Assembly (NCBI RefSeq): GCF_905115235.1
Contig: NC_051854.1
Location: 29,233,590-29,297,589 of the forward strand
DNA length: 64,000 nt
Reading direction: 5' to 3'
From: Hermetia illucens
Taxonomy: Eukaryota > Arthropoda > Insecta > Diptera > Stratiomyidae
The first letter of the stretch is position 1. Each line of letters begins with the position of its first letter. Below, piece by piece: positions 34,701 to 45,649 of this stretch. The translations under genes were made by a program, and so were the position numbers. The notes under the pieces were generated by a model. That model was not told the origin of the DNA. It made no database searches and was given only the letters and a program-made list of their open reading frames with translations.

Positions 34701-37700
34701 CATTCAACACAAGTAGAACCCAGAGAGACTTACAAGCATCCATCTTAGTTTCGAAGACAACAGAACTTGAAAATCTCATCAAACAAATGATGAACACTCT
34801 AACATTTGTGAAGGAGGAAATAGTTGATAGTATAAAACCAGAATTGTCAGAGATTAAAGAAAGGGTATTTATGCTTGAAGAGAATATGAAGAAAAAAAGT
34901 GGCCCTCCTAGTCGTGATGATGCGACCAGGGTCTTTGATGATCTATATATTATAGGGGACGACTTGCAACAAGTAATGCTGTCTCAGTACAACCAGCAGC
35001 AGCAACAAACTACTCCTCAACAACGCATGCAAACTCCAAATGCGTTATTGAATCAAGCTCCGCCAAGTATGCTGCATAATCCACAAATTCAGCCAGCAGC
35101 TAACATTTATAACAGCCCCTTATACAACCCAATTGCAGGAAATCTACCAAACAATTTTGTCAATCAACAACATCATCAATATAATACACCAGGAACAGCT
35201 TCAAACGTATATAATACGCCTCCATACAATTCTAATTATCCTTTCAATTATTATTCTCAAATTGTAATGCCACCAGGCGTAATGAGTTTGGGGATGCAAT
35301 CATCTCAGCATCAACAACAGCAGCCCCTAACATCGCAAGCCGAAAGTAATCCAAGCCTATACGATATTTTGAGTTTGACGGCTACCATGCCAAATGTCCA
35401 ACAAAGTGGTGATAAAATCACTGTAGAAAAATCGGCTGCACAGCCTTCAAATAACACCAGTGGAATGTGGAATCGTCCTTTGAATGTTCCCATAGAGAAA
35501 GCACCACCTGTTAATGTGGTAATAACTAGCTCTGATCCATTACCTGCACATACAGTGGTCTCGACCCAATCCACGCTGAGTGTAACAATTCCGCCACACC
35601 ATATTAAACCGAGTGTAGTTCCTAGTGACTGGAGTGGTGCTCGGATGCAACAAAAATTCAATTTAGCCACGACAGTTTCAGGAAGTAGTGCTGCAACCTT
35701 AACTACCACCGGAGGTTCTACAGCAACGCCAACCCTTACAGGTGGAATTTCATTTGCTCCACCGAAGGCCAGCATTACCGAACTAAAGCCAGGGGAGAAG
35801 TTGAATGAAAGTGCAGGTAGTGATGTTTATAATAAAAGTGGTGAAACCGAATATGAGCCTCAAGTGGAATTCCAGCCTGTCATCCCACTTCCTGATGAAA
35901 TTGAAGTGAAAACAGGCGAGGAAGATGAGGATGTTATGTTCTGTTCCAGAGGGAAACTTTTGCGGCTTATTGAAAAGGAATGGAAAGAACGTGGAATTGG
36001 TGATATTAAAATATTGAAAAGCAAAAATGATGGTAAAATACGGATTCTTATGAGACGTGAGCAGACTCATAAAATGTGTGCAAATCATTATCTCACACCA
36101 GAACTGAAACTGATGCAAGCTAAGGGTGATGAAAAAAGCTTTATTTGGTGTGTGGATGACTTCGCCGATGAAGTAATGAAAAGAGAGAAACTTTGTGTTC
36201 GATTTAAGCAGGTAGAAACAGCTAAGGAGTTCCAAAAGGTATTCTTGCAGGCTCAAGAAGAATTGAGGAAGAAAGATAACCAGCCAAGCACAGGTGCACC
36301 TCCGGGAGAGAAGTCGGGGCTGGAAGTCACGCACTCAAAGGATGCGATTTCCATTCCGACAGCATTCGGCTTATCGAAATCATCCACTTTCAACTTTTCG
36401 AAAACTAACACCTCAACGCCCAAATCTGAGCCTAAAAGTAGTGTTTCTTCGACAACAGTTGATTCCAATAAGGATGCTACAACCAACGCTCCAAGTTCGG
36501 TGTTTGGCAAACTGAATTTTGGTTTTTCGAATAGCGACGCTGCCGCGAAGGACGCGAAACAACCGGAAACTAGCAAACCATCCCCATTCGCCAGCTTTAC
36601 CTTCTCTGCCACCGCGGGAACTAAAACTGATTCACCGTTTGCTAATATATTCTCTAAGACAATGCAATCTGTAACAGAACAAAAATCGCCCGCTTCGGCA
36701 CCAGTGCAAGTTGCGAATAAATCAAACACCGCTGAAGCAGATGCCGACGACGACTATGTCCCCACCGCAGAATTCAAGCCAGTTATTCCACTCCCTGATC
36801 TTGTTGAAGTACAGACGGGTGAAGAGAACGAAGATGTTCTCTTTGAGCATCGTGCAAAGCTGTTGCGATTCGACAAATCAACGGGCGAATGGAAGGAGCG
36901 CGGTATCGGCATTATGAAGATTTTGGTTGATAAGAATGATGTTAACCGTGTACGACTGGTAATGCGTCGCGAACAAATTTTCAAATTGTGCTGTAATCAA
37001 CGGTTGATGAAGGACACAGTTTTCCAAAATGCACAGAACTCAACAAATGCATTAACGTGGGTTGGTCAAGACTATTCGGAGAATGAATTGCAATCCGTAG
37101 TTCTGGCGATACGGTTCAAAACGGCGGATATCTGTAAAGAATTTCATAATGCGATATTGAAGGCCCAAGAGAGGATGACCGAAGGCGGAGCGGAAGGTTA
37201 GTATTGTTTGCTGTTAAGCACTTCAAATATCGAACTTAAAGTCAAATTTTGTATTCAATATAAATTTTCATAAAATCTGTTCCCAATGAGGTGTCCCACC
37301 CAATAGTTTGTCGTATTGTTTCGACTCAATTTTTTACGTAGTAGTAGATTGTGGTATTTTCAAAGAAAGTGGGATTTTCGGTATAAAGACTTTAAAGTGA
37401 CGCTTGCGAATGAAGGCAATACGTTTTAAATGATTAAAATTAGAATAAATAAAACATTAAAAATATTTTAATGAATATTACCAGTAAAACTTATGTTAAT
37501 TTTACAGGGCACCAAAACGAAACACCTAAGTCAAACGAAATCAAAGGAAAAGACTCGACGGATAAAAAAGGAGTCGAATCTGAAACAGGTTTTGGTGATA
37601 AGTTCAAATCGAAACCAGGTTCTTGGTCCTGCAATTCATGTTATATTTCAAACAACGCGGACACTCTGTATTGTGTAGCCTGTGAAGGACCCAAGGATGA

Positions 37701-40700
37701 TACCGTGCCAAAGAAATCTTCGTTCGGAGCGTTCAACGCTCCAGCTAAAAATACGTTTACCTTCGGATTCGGAACAATAACAAATGCGCAGATGCAACCA
37801 GATTCGACGAAACCACCTGTAGAAGGCTTCGGAGATAAATTCAAACCAAAAGCCGGTTCTTGGTCTTGTCAGTCCTGTTATGTATCAAACGAATCTAGTG
37901 CGCTTTATTGCAGTGCATGCGAATCACCAAAGGATGATACTGTTCCCAAAAAGGAACCAGTTAACAATATATTCGCCCCAAGTGCCAATGCTCCGAAATT
38001 CCAATTCGGTTTTGCCCCCACTGCAGCTGTAGACCTTACAAAAAATGCTGCATCTTCCGCTGCAATAAATAGTGTCTCAACAGTAGCAACTATTGAGGCA
38101 CCTTCAACTAATAGAAATCCGTTCGATCTGGTTACTAGCAGTGGTTTCATATTTGGAGCCGTAACACCTACTGCCTCTACAAAGAATGTTTTTTCGACTA
38201 ATTCTGATGGAAGAGCCTCATTTACACTTTCCCCGTTTTCCATTTTTGATGTGAAAAATGATAATTCGAATTCAAAACTAACCACTTCCAAATCAACTGT
38301 GAATTCAAGTCAAAAGGCAATTACCAACAGTGATGGTTTTGGTCAAAATGAATTTAAATTAGAAAAAGAGCAGTTCAATTTTACATTCGCACCAAAGTCA
38401 CCGGGGAAGGCAAAAAGTCCTGCGAAAAATCTTTCTGGTGTAGACGATGATGACGACAACGTTGAAGAGGAAGAAAATAATACTTATTTCACGCCAGTTA
38501 TCCCATTGCCCGATAAGGTAAGTTCTCATGTGCATGTTTGACTTGATTTTGCTTCATATCCGAATAAGATTTCACATACGATGATCAATTTTTGAGGACA
38601 ACGTAAATAGTTTTTAATCATACACCATCATAACCCACCAATAACAAACAGAGTTTCCTCAAAACTCCAATTTTTCGGGTTACCAGTTTATAATAAAATT
38701 TCCATGGATCCTTGTTCACCTCGTCGGATAGGCCTTACCAGCAGCGACTGTAAATATTAGGTTTATAATTGAATTTGCGACAGTGTCAACTGTAGTGCCA
38801 CCACTCCCCGTGGTGCCCTCGAGCGCAGTTTCATCTGCCGCAGAGCTTCTACAAATCTTCCAGTGTTCACCTTTGCGACGTCCAACCCCCAAGGAGATCC
38901 CCGGACTGGTGCATATCAAGAGGTGGCGTTGCTTGCCGAGAAGCGTTTCAGGACGCGACCACCCGTCTACTAGCGACACCAGTGATTCGGAAGTAAAGTT
39001 TCCGTTGGGCTCGGGAACGTTGGGGTGGATTCGGTGTTCTCGCCACCATTTCGTATATTTGTTTCCCTGGAGCCGGAGTATGCTTCATTCAAGTCATCCC
39101 CAGTCAAGATCCACCAATCTATATCCAAGACAGCATCGTCCAGAGCATCAAGCCTGCGTCGAAAGTCCAGGATCATCTCATTCCTTGTTAGACGCTGAAA
39201 AACGTTACTCGTAAGGCCGCCATCCATGTTTAGTTACACCTGAAGAGTCCGTATTTGGCCGGCGGCCGTAACGTGGACTCGATGCAATTGACTGTTCAGG
39301 CGGCCAGTCATCGAATGAAAAATAGTTCGGCCAGCCAGCCAGACATGTTTGTTTGGGATGTGAGCGTGGATGTCATGTTCGTTTAGGCTGTGAACGAGAA
39401 TTTTATGGACATTTTTATGGCTGTGTGATTTCATGCAAAGTCATACTGTGTAAGCAAACTAGTCGGTAATTATCACGGCTATATCGTCCACAAACGTTTG
39501 TACGAAGACCTTTATGTCTTCCAGGAGTCATAGCAGATATCCACTTCCAGGAGCTCAACAGTGGAGAGAGAACCTAACTCTGGGGCAGTCCTCAAGATAT
39601 CCTGCCTCAATACACTCTTGGCCGACCTGTATGTGGATTTTTCTCCTCTCCAGCATGTGAAGAATCCAACTGATTAGTACCGGATCAATTCCATGCTCTC
39701 TTACCACGAATCAGGTATAATTGAAGGCATCTTCGATATCCATGAACCAGAAATCTGTTCCTCCTTTTATGGCATGGAAAGGAGCCATTTTATGTGAATG
39801 TCAGTGGATCGAATTCTCATTCTCAGGTATCTTTCGCTGCGTGTGTCTAAGCTTTCTATAGACATCAAAAGAGATTCCTTAAATGAAGAAATGAGATTGT
39901 GAATCTTGGTTCCGATATACCTTCTTCAGGGCTTCCAGCATTTCCTCTATTTTGTATTCATGGACAATGGTGAAAATGTCATCTATACATAGTATAGCCA
40001 TAAGTTCTGTCAGTCAAACAAATCTTTATTTCTCACGAAATAATAAACCAAATCAATCGAAAAGTACACCCCTAGAAAAGGGAAACATAGAGCTTTCAAA
40101 GGAAAAAAAAAATATTCGAAATGGCTGCCGCTAGCAGCTTTATTCATTAAATTTATAGCTATACAGACCCGAACTCTGTGAGGCCATGCATCAATCGCTT
40201 CACGCACGGTATGAAGCGGCATTTCTCGAGCTGCACGCACGATGCTGGCCTTCAAACTCTCCAAATCGTTATAAGTTCGATCGCAGGCAGTCTCCTTTAA
40301 CTTAACCCAAAGGTTGTGGTCCAGAGGAATCAGATCTTGGCTGCTTGACGCCCATTCATCCGCGGTTATAAAGTCATTCGCTCAACGACTCGACTACATC
40401 CACTTAACATGTTTTTCGTACACTCTCGCATTGATTTTGACGCCGGTCTCACATAAATAAATATCGGTTACTTCGTGATATGAGACGCCCCACCATACCA
40501 TGACAGAAGTCGGATGGTGACGACGTTGGATTCGCAGAGCATTTTCTTTGGCTTTATAACAATTGTAAGTATATACTCGATCATTTTGTCGGTTGAATTT
40601 TTCCTCGATGGTAACAATTTTTTCATCAGAAAATAGAATGGAATTAGATATTTTTTACCGGGAAATCGTTGCAGAAGAGCAGCACATCGAGTTCGCCGTA

Positions 40701-43700
40701 TTTCCTTCAGTTTTGGCGTTAGCATATGGCTACAGACTGCCGGTACGCAACGAGGCCGAGAACTTCTCGTAAAATATGACTCATACTGCGAGTTGAAACG
40801 CCCATTTCTGTCGACATTCGTTTCTGTTTGCGGAGAGGATTGCGACGAACACGCTCACGCACAGCATGCACGACATACGGAACGCGGCCGCCCCTTTCGC
40901 GGCCTGTCAACCACATCAGCTGTTTCGCGGTATCGAACTAATGTTCTAAAAACGACAGCCTAACATTTCTCGCTATACGCATCGACTGACAGAACTTATG
41001 GCTATACTATGTACACCTTGTCCAGATCTTTGGGAATAGACCGTTGGAATGTAAATCATCTTGTTCATGAATATGTCACATAAAAAGGGGCGCTAGGGAT
41101 TCCGCATTGCCGCCCCTCTGGTTCCATTGTAGAACTTCGCTCTGAATGTTAGGTAGCTTCTCCGTCATGTATACCCCCGCAAGTTTTAGTGAGCATTCCT
41201 GCTTCTCTTTCCCACGCCAAAGATGTGTGATTTGCACCAGCATAGAGGACAGTATCGCGCATTCGCCCTCAATTTAATGGAAATCCCTGTATCAGTATCA
41301 AATTTACACTATTTCAATTTCAAACTTATAAATTTCGCCCGAATTTACTGCGTTTTAAGCCATGGAAATAAAATGTCGATGTCATCATTAACGAGAATAA
41401 TTGACATTCGGCGAAACATTGAAATTATATTTATGAAAAATATACTTCGCATCAGCACTTTTTTGTATCTGTTGTAGGTGAGCTACTTCCCATGGAACTC
41501 TTAGTGTGAAACTTAAGAGGTTAACTATTATCAATGTAGCCTTTTCCAGTTCAAAGGATTTGTGTAAATGGCCCATTAAAAAATAGAGGGCAATTGAATT
41601 TTTAACTATGTACACACGGAATCGACATGCATCATTGTTCCTCACATTGGGAAGCACAAATGCTGACTACATTGCCTCCTACAGTTTACTACTGTAGTTT
41701 ACCGTTACGGTCATGAATGAAGTGCTGTAACACATTTCAAGGACCTGATCCAATATGGATTGTTGCGCCAACGATTATTATTATTATTCTATGCTACCCA
41801 AGCAAAAGGGACAGACAAATTCAGGAAAAGATTAAATTTACAAGTGTAAAGTGTTTTAATTTTTTGACCAGGCACTGTATATCTTCAGTCTGGCAAGAAT
41901 CTACACGAAACTGTATTCGTTGTCTTTCAGGTCGATGTTGTGACTGGAGAAGAAGACGAAGAGCAACTATATTGCCATCGAGCAAAACTCTACAGGTTTG
42001 TTTCTGGTGAATGGAAGGAACGTGGCATTGGAGACGTTAAAATCCTACGACACAAGGATACTAAAAAATTGCGGATTGTTATGCGCAGGGAGAAAATCCA
42101 TAAGATCTGTTTGAATCACGCATTAACACCGGACATTGAATACAAACCAAAAGATGAGAAGTCATGGCACTTTGCAGCGAATGACTTCAGTGAGGGCGAA
42201 TTCCAGTCTACAGTGTTCTCAATTCGATTCAAGAATAAGGAAATTGCGAAAGATTTCATGGAAGCTGTCAAGAAAGCACTAGAAGGTTCGGGAGCGCCAG
42301 ATGGGCATGGTGAGTACGTATACTATACAAGAGTAAAATAATCTTACCTAGATTCACTTTTAGAATCGGGAACAACGGCATCGACCGAGAATCCGGATCT
42401 TTCAGACGATCTAATAAAGTTGGCGGATCGTCTCAAGTTGCCTTACAGCTTCTTCCAGTACGATGAGTCTAAAAAGTGTCCAGGATGTCGCGGCTGCGAT
42501 CCTGACAACTTCAAATTCCCTGACTATAGTAATCAAAATGAACTCGTCGATAATTCAGAACCGATCCCATTGGTAATGCCGCATATGCAAACACCTAGCA
42601 AACCTATCCTGAAGCAAAGCATTTTGACAACTCCGAAGCTAACACCGAAATCAGAAAATAACCAAATCGCGAAGAATATTTTCGGAACAGCTAATATGTT
42701 TTCATCGCCAGATAGTATGGATACATCGTCAAAAACGAGTGCATCGAACGCCTTTGACAAATTCAGTTTCACTCTGGGAGAATCCAAACCTGCATCCGGA
42801 GGGGAAGGCGGCGAAAACAAATTTTCGTCAGGTGGATTTCTATTTGGAAACGCGCTGACATTTGGAAATTTAGGTATGAATGCCTTTATGAAATGCATTA
42901 GAATTAGGAGGTGCTATTAATATTCTGTTTACAGACAAGGCAACGCCAATATTTGGTCAATGCGCATTCGGGAACACGGTTACTTCGTCTGCATCGACTC
43001 AGTCAATATTCGGAGGCAGTATCTCCTCTGCAACTATATTTGGAGGCACTAATAATTCCGCCTTGCCATCGTCCACCTATGCGACCATTTCTGATACTAT
43101 TACTACTTCACAATCAACGGCAACAACAGATTCCCAAGCCAATTTGTTTGGCAGTTTGAATCTTACCTCCAAAGCAGATAGCACTCAACAAGTATTTGAT
43201 GGCAAGCCGAACTTCACATTTGCAACCCATAGTTTCGGCTCAGCATTTGGTAATCGGGGAACAACAGGTGGTAGCATATTTGGCGGGAATGCATTTGGTG
43301 CGGTTGCAAATAGTGAAAATACAATGAAAGCGGCGGATAGTACTGGTAACATCACTAATGACAATAACACACAGACGAATAACAAAGAAAATGAGCCAAA
43401 GGGTTTAACTCCATTAAATCTTAGCGAACCAATCTTTAAAAATGATCCCGGGTTGAGTTTTGCGAGTTTAGCAGCAAATGCCGATTCACAGGCGGGTTTT
43501 AAAATAGCGGGAAAAAGTGATGCTCCTGGTGGATTTATTGGATTGAAGAAAAGTGATTTTAGCATATTTTTAACGTCAGGGAAGGATGATGGTAAGGAAA
43601 AAGTAAACACAAGTGAAGACGGTGCCGGTCAGGGTGATGACTCTTCATACGATCCCCATTACGATCCGGTAATTGAATTGCCTAAGTTGATAACAGTCAG

Positions 43701-44158
43701 TACGGGAGAAGAAGAGGAGGAAAAACTTTTTGGTGAAAGGGGTGTACTTTATAGATTCGATACAACGAACAAGGAGTGGAAAGAAAGAGGTAAGCAGTAT
43801 ACTGTACCTTTTTCATATTATGAAAAATCTTATAACAATCTTTGCAGGTACCGGTGAAGTGAAAATATTACATCATCCTGATAAAGGTACATATCGGCTA
43901 TTGTTGCGACGCGAACAAGTCCACAAGCTGGTACTCAACCATGCAATCGCTGCAGACTTTCAACTAAAACCCATGAATGCGAGTGGAAAGTCATATTGTT
44001 GGGGGGCTATGAATTATGCAGAGAATCCACCAGTTGTTGAACGTTTGGCTGTACGATTCAAGAATACCGACATTGCTAAGAGGTTTGAAAATGAAGTGTT
44101 GAGTTGTGTTGAAAAGGCAAAACAACGGAGCGCAGACCTGGAACCAGAAGAAGACTAG
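25647..44158 (+). CDS. Nup358: Nup358 (RanBP2-type) nucleoporin, complete, eight coding exons
   Basis: Component of the cytoplasmic filaments of the nuclear pore; binds RanGTP and helps disassemble export complexes. Coding exons: 25647-25718, 32197-33237, 33392-37196, 37508-38517, 41931-42309, 42364-42873, 42935-43789, 43848-44158. Every junction is GT/AG and in frame; the sum is 7,983 bp, 2,660 codons plus TAG, close to the Drosophila length as I recall it. Domains: N-terminal TPR-type helical domain (residues 1-145 and beyond), glutamine-rich linker (about 880-1010), Ran-binding domains at about 1190-1330, 1490-1635, 1966-2095 and 2513-2640, two RanBP2 zinc fingers at about 1677-1702 and 1756-1781, and scattered FG motifs. 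There is no cyclophilin domain, as in flies. Introns 1 and 4 are enlarged by transposons. Confidence 0.96.
25719..26400 (+). other. Start of Nup358 intron 1
   Basis: Begins with the GTAAAT donor. A 137-codon frame at 26003-26416 has no recognisable motif and no coding context. No transposon text was recognised before 26400. Confidence 0.4.
26400..26760 (+). mobile_element. LINE ORF2 C-terminal fragment (Loa or related clade)
   Basis: Frame pieces such as VRTGTDN, LSKTAKELPEISG and LLSEPNKHCKFYNLEKRDIE follow the same order as the C-terminal end of the Loa copy at 14380-14620 (PHARTGTNN, IKNWERASIMAG, PEPNKHSAKFILSKSRK). Very decayed. Confidence 0.45.
26832..29580 (-). mobile_element. RTE-B LINE copy 1, near full length, in Nup358 intron 1
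   Basis: Minus-strand element with all parts. 5' leader from about 29580; endonuclease at 29430-28660 (LGVGFLVSQNIRPAVIGFEN, YDIKIILGDFNS, IERRHLLALINVRTYRGANI, DSDHYFVGMVL); linker 28650-28260 (NDLYNHLKNIIINTTTNILG, PSRKKSRNGCFGDECKLATE); RT 28020-27300 (IIDWHRGIICLIHKRG-like text, QLQHLFIDFKAASDSIARVK, INNGLRQGDAL, MAYADYIDIMGRTTRDVQ); C-terminal region 27310-26976 (LNRLRWAGHLIRMDEDNPAR). The catalytic box reads YADY, not YADD. The 3' hairpin is at 26853-26865. Several frameshifts, so not active. Confidence 0.85.
29581..29925. other. Nup358 intron 1, unassigned
   Basis: AT-rich spacer between the RTE-B leader and the Tc1-like remnant; no feature seen. Confidence 0.4.
29926..31030 (-). mobile_element. 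Tc1-like DNA transposon remnant
   Basis: On the minus strand from 31020 the frames read ARSGKKINQIARSLGCSHKK, VQNAIKHYQES and RAAMQEV, the paired helix-turn-helix DNA-binding domain of Tc1-family transposases. Near 30660 text like SDSSLSFGD marks the first catalytic Asp region, and near 30330 WPA-SPGLNLTENL is the final DDE motif region. The middle is deleted and frameshifted. A terminal-like sequence with GGTGGCATACTAATTAGCAC is near 29910; the opposite end seems lost where a Loa fragment begins. Confidence 0.65.
31040..31960 (-). mobile_element. Loa-type LINE fragment in Nup358 intron 1
   Basis: Minus-strand frames: 31824-31579 ESDEETANQLLKVHFPGSIQ, RDWSLAYKVVSLERIKWAFN and SVGPNDI (start of RT, with PGPDGI decayed); 31580-31450 PINWYDVKVLSIIKPGKPG; 31290-31060 LCSQYEETALHFLCSCPAS, the C-terminal zinc-like CCHC tail of ORF2. 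The RT core and RNase H are deleted. A short direct repeat of CCTGGTTTC units lies at 31503-31528. Confidence 0.65.
31961..32196 (+). other. End of Nup358 intron 1
   Basis: Closes with a pyrimidine run and CCAG at 32193-32196. Nothing else recognised. Confidence 0.5.
32197..33237 (+). CDS. Nup358: Nup358 exon 2, TPR-type N-terminal domain
   Basis: The acceptor TTTTTTTCCAG opens the exon, which reads KNLRGFTIAKLYFKIQEYAT and then a canonical TPR (GYAPAHRLLGQCLLQLKKPD, KALEAFQRSLDLDPKQ). The rest is alpha-helical, as in the RanBP2 N-terminal domain that docks the protein on the pore. It ends GAFRCAQ before GTCAGT. Intron 2 is only 154 bp. Confidence 0.93.
33392..37196 (+). CDS. Nup358: Nup358 exon 3, helical domain end, Q-rich linker, Ran-binding domains 1 and 2
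   Basis: A 3.8-kb exon. Helical text runs to about 34900, with a coiled-coil-like stretch near 34740-34900. A glutamine, asparagine and proline-rich linker follows (34985-35340). Ran-binding domain 1 starts EYEPQVEFQPVIPLPDEIEV near 35849 and has EWKERGIGDIKIL and MRREQTHKMCANH. Domain 2 starts near 36750 with EFKPVIPLPDLVEVQTGEEN and has WKERGIGIMKILV and RREQIFKLCCN. An FG-bearing spacer joins them (FNFSK, VFGKLNFGFS). It ends in phase 1 before GTTAGT. Confidence 0.95.
37508..38517 (+). CDS. Nup358: Nup358 exon 4, two RanBP2 zinc fingers and start of Ran-binding domain 3
   Basis: Contains two near-identical zinc-finger units, GSWSCNSCYISNNADTLYC and GSWSCQSCYVSNESSALYC, each closing with a CxxC (CVAC, CSAC), starting about 79 codons apart. 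Such fingers bind RanGDP in vertebrates. FG motifs follow (FTFGFG, FQFGFAP). The exon ends YFTPVIPLPDK, the opening of Ran-binding domain 3, before GTAAGT. Confidence 0.93.
38716..39230 (-). mobile_element. R1-clade LINE endonuclease fragment in Nup358 intron 4
   Basis: Minus-strand frame 39227-38970 reads DFRRRLDALDDAVLDIDWWI, LTGDDLNEAYSGSRETN and TPTFPSPTETLLP, which follows the order of an R1 endonuclease (a GDFNA box, a site for the PTFRRPG box). A second frame at 38979-38716 fits the linker. Only the endonuclease part remains. Confidence 0.5.
39430..41200 (-). mobile_element. Loa-type LINE RT fragment, split by a mariner insertion
   Basis: Minus-strand text FMDIEDAFNYT near 39750, ISWILHMLERRKIHIQVGQE near 39650 and FVDDIAVII near 39480 belong to a LINE reverse transcriptase. 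Beyond the mariner (39988-41011) the fragment seems to continue near 41140-41020 (GAAMRNP and FMNKMIYIP text). Heavily decayed; order of pieces is only partly clear. Confidence 0.45.
39988..41011 (-). mobile_element. Mariner-like DNA transposon with terminal inverted repeats
   Basis: Inverted ends CATAGTATAGCCATAAGTTC at 39988 and its complement ending at 41011 continue for 28-30 bp and are flanked by TA on both sides (39986-39987 and 41012-41013), the Tc1/mariner target. Transposase text runs on the minus strand: RVPYVVHAVRERVRRNPLRK and KRMSTEMGVSTRSMSHILRE (helix-turn-helix), ILFSDEK near 40630 (first Asp), VMVWWGVSYHE near 40490, and a SSQDLIPLDHNLW motif near 40340 (third acidic site). 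The segment expected to hold the second Asp is missing, about 150 bp, so the element is shorter than usual (1,024 bp) and dead. Related to the mosquito and fly DD37-type lineages. Confidence 0.85.
41652..41789 (+). mobile_element. SINE copy D, 5'-truncated, in Nup358 intron 4
   Basis: Matches only the body and tail of the SINE: GACTACATTGCCTCCTACAG, then AAGTGCTGTAACACATTTCA, the hairpin ATCCA-ATA-TGGAT at 41748-41760, TGTTGCGCC and (ATT)n. The tRNA head is missing. It lies about 140 bp before exon 5. Confidence 0.82.
41931..42873 (+). CDS. Nup358: Nup358 exons 5 and 6, Ran-binding domain 3 and linker
   Basis: Exon 5 (41931-42309) continues domain 3: VDVVTGEEDEEQLYCHRAKL, GEWKERGIGDVKILRHKD, MRREKIHKICLNHALTPD. 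Exon 6 (42364-42873) reads KLADRLKLPYSFFQYDESKK and CPGCRGCDPDNFKFP, which parallels the KLPPTFFC motifs after RBD3 in vertebrate RanBP2, then an FG-rich spacer. The CPGCRGC cluster is a possible metal site. Intron 5 is 54 bp. Confidence 0.9.
42935..44158 (+). CDS. Nup358: Nup358 exons 7 and 8, FG spacer and Ran-binding domain 4
   Basis: Exon 7 (42935-43789) is FG-rich (PIFGQCAFGN, QSIFGGSI, SIFGGNAFGAV) and begins the fourth Ran-binding domain (YDPVIELPKLITVSTGEEEE, NKEWKERG). Exon 8 (43848-44158) completes it (GEVKILHHPDKGTYRLLLRR, VLNHAIAADFQLKP, RLAVRFKNTDIAKRFENEV) and stops at TAG 44156-44158 after DLEPEED. No cyclophilin-like domain follows. Confidence 0.93.
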
Positions 44159-44493
44159 ATAGAAATAAGTAGAGAGCCAAGTAGTTTTCCCTGCATAATA
44201 CGTGGTTCATGTAAACAGTTAATATCCAGATTTTATTATCATAAAACAACAGTCGGAAAATGTTAGTAACTGAATTGTTATAAACATACATATTGGCCCA
44301 ATACCAATTTGTTAAGCATCTATTTCCTCTATTGTTTTAGTAAGTTAAAGGAAAAGGAAAATCATCGCAAAAAAAAGTTGATTTTGTCAATGTTCAAATT
44401 TCGGAATTAACGCCAATCAGAGAAAAGTGCCGTTCTTAATTTTTTATTTCGCTATTACTATAGTTTGTAGTCTACAATTATAAATATTTATCT

Positions 44494-44499
44494 AATAAA
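44494..44499 (+). terminator. Nup358 polyadenylation signal
   Basis: AATAAA about 335 bp after the Nup358 stop codon, in an AT-rich 3' region with no competing upstream signal of this exact form. Confidence 0.55.
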
Positions 44500-44509
44500 T
44501 TATGTTAGC

Positions 44510-45640
44510 TCAAGAAAAAATTTGATGGAATTGATTTGGGGATACATCCTATAAATATTCGCTTTAGGGATATAGCAACAACAAAGGGGGGTGTCGATGC
44601 AGTACATTATATTTGAAAGGATTTAGGCCATGCAAAACCCGTGGAACGACTTTAAATTCATTTTGTCGAAAACAACTGCAGGCGTATGCAATTTATTAAA
44701 TGACAATTGTGCTTTTTTCTGCGGCGAGCAAAATATTTTAATTCAGAATCGGGCAAAATCATGATTATAATCGGAAATGAGCGTGATTTTGTGATTACAC
44801 GATTGTAATCATAACCACATGCCATGATTACGGTTGCAATCATGGAATCATCGGAAATCACGATTACGATCGGTGTTGTTTGTGATTTGTGCAGTTACTA
44901 TCTGGTTTACAAAATTTTAACTAATAATAATTTTGTGGATTAGATACAATGGGCAGAGTAAGTAACAATTGGTTTAGTTGGTGATTGAATTTAGGGGCGC
45001 ATGCGTTCTAGTTATTCAAAATAAAATTGGAGTTGCTTTTAGGTTTTATAGTCACATAACATAAATCCGTTTTGAAAACAACTTAAGTTCTATTTGTCTG
45101 TCTTTGATGACTAATTTATTCAACTGAAGCCCTCTGCAACGGTGCGATTTTGAATTTATTGGAAAGAAAGATTTCTTTGCTGGGATACTTTTATTTTCTT
45201 TTTTCAGTTGAAATAGGCTCGATTCAGAAACAGTCATATATGTGTATTCCGTCAGTGGTCTAGTAATGTCCAAATTATACTCATATGTACGTAAAGTGTG
45301 GTAATCTTGTTCAAGATTTGATTGTGTGTAACAGTTGAAAACGCAATGTTAGGAGGAATAAATTTTTGGCCATTAGTAGAACGATTTCAACCGAAGAATT
45401 AGCAGTTTTGACTGATAACTAACAACTAGGTAGATATTGAAGTAAAGTAGCCGCATTGGGTTCGAGCCGGAGCTCAATTTTCGGTTTTTTTTTATTGCGC
45501 TCGTAGGTAAGGGCTCAAATAAGAAGTCCCCAATATTTCAACGCTTTGAGCTTTCCATAACCTAAATCCCAGCGCCTAGGTGCGTTCTGAGCTCGGTAGA
45601 GCCAATAAGGGTAGCGAGTCCTATCCAGTTTTTATCAAGT
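44510..45640. other. Intergenic stretch after Nup358
   Basis: AT-rich. 44750-44880 holds a cluster of ATGATTAC and GTAATCAT strings that form small palindromes. No coding motif seen. The last 200 bp may be the leader of the following BEL/Pao fossil. Confidence 0.4.
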
Positions 45641-45649
45641 AAATTTTTT

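Noticed and set aside
35783-36334. 183-codon minus-strand open frame in Nup358 exon 3
   Set aside because: Antisense of Ran-binding domain 1; the plus frame has clear domain motifs and continuous splicing.
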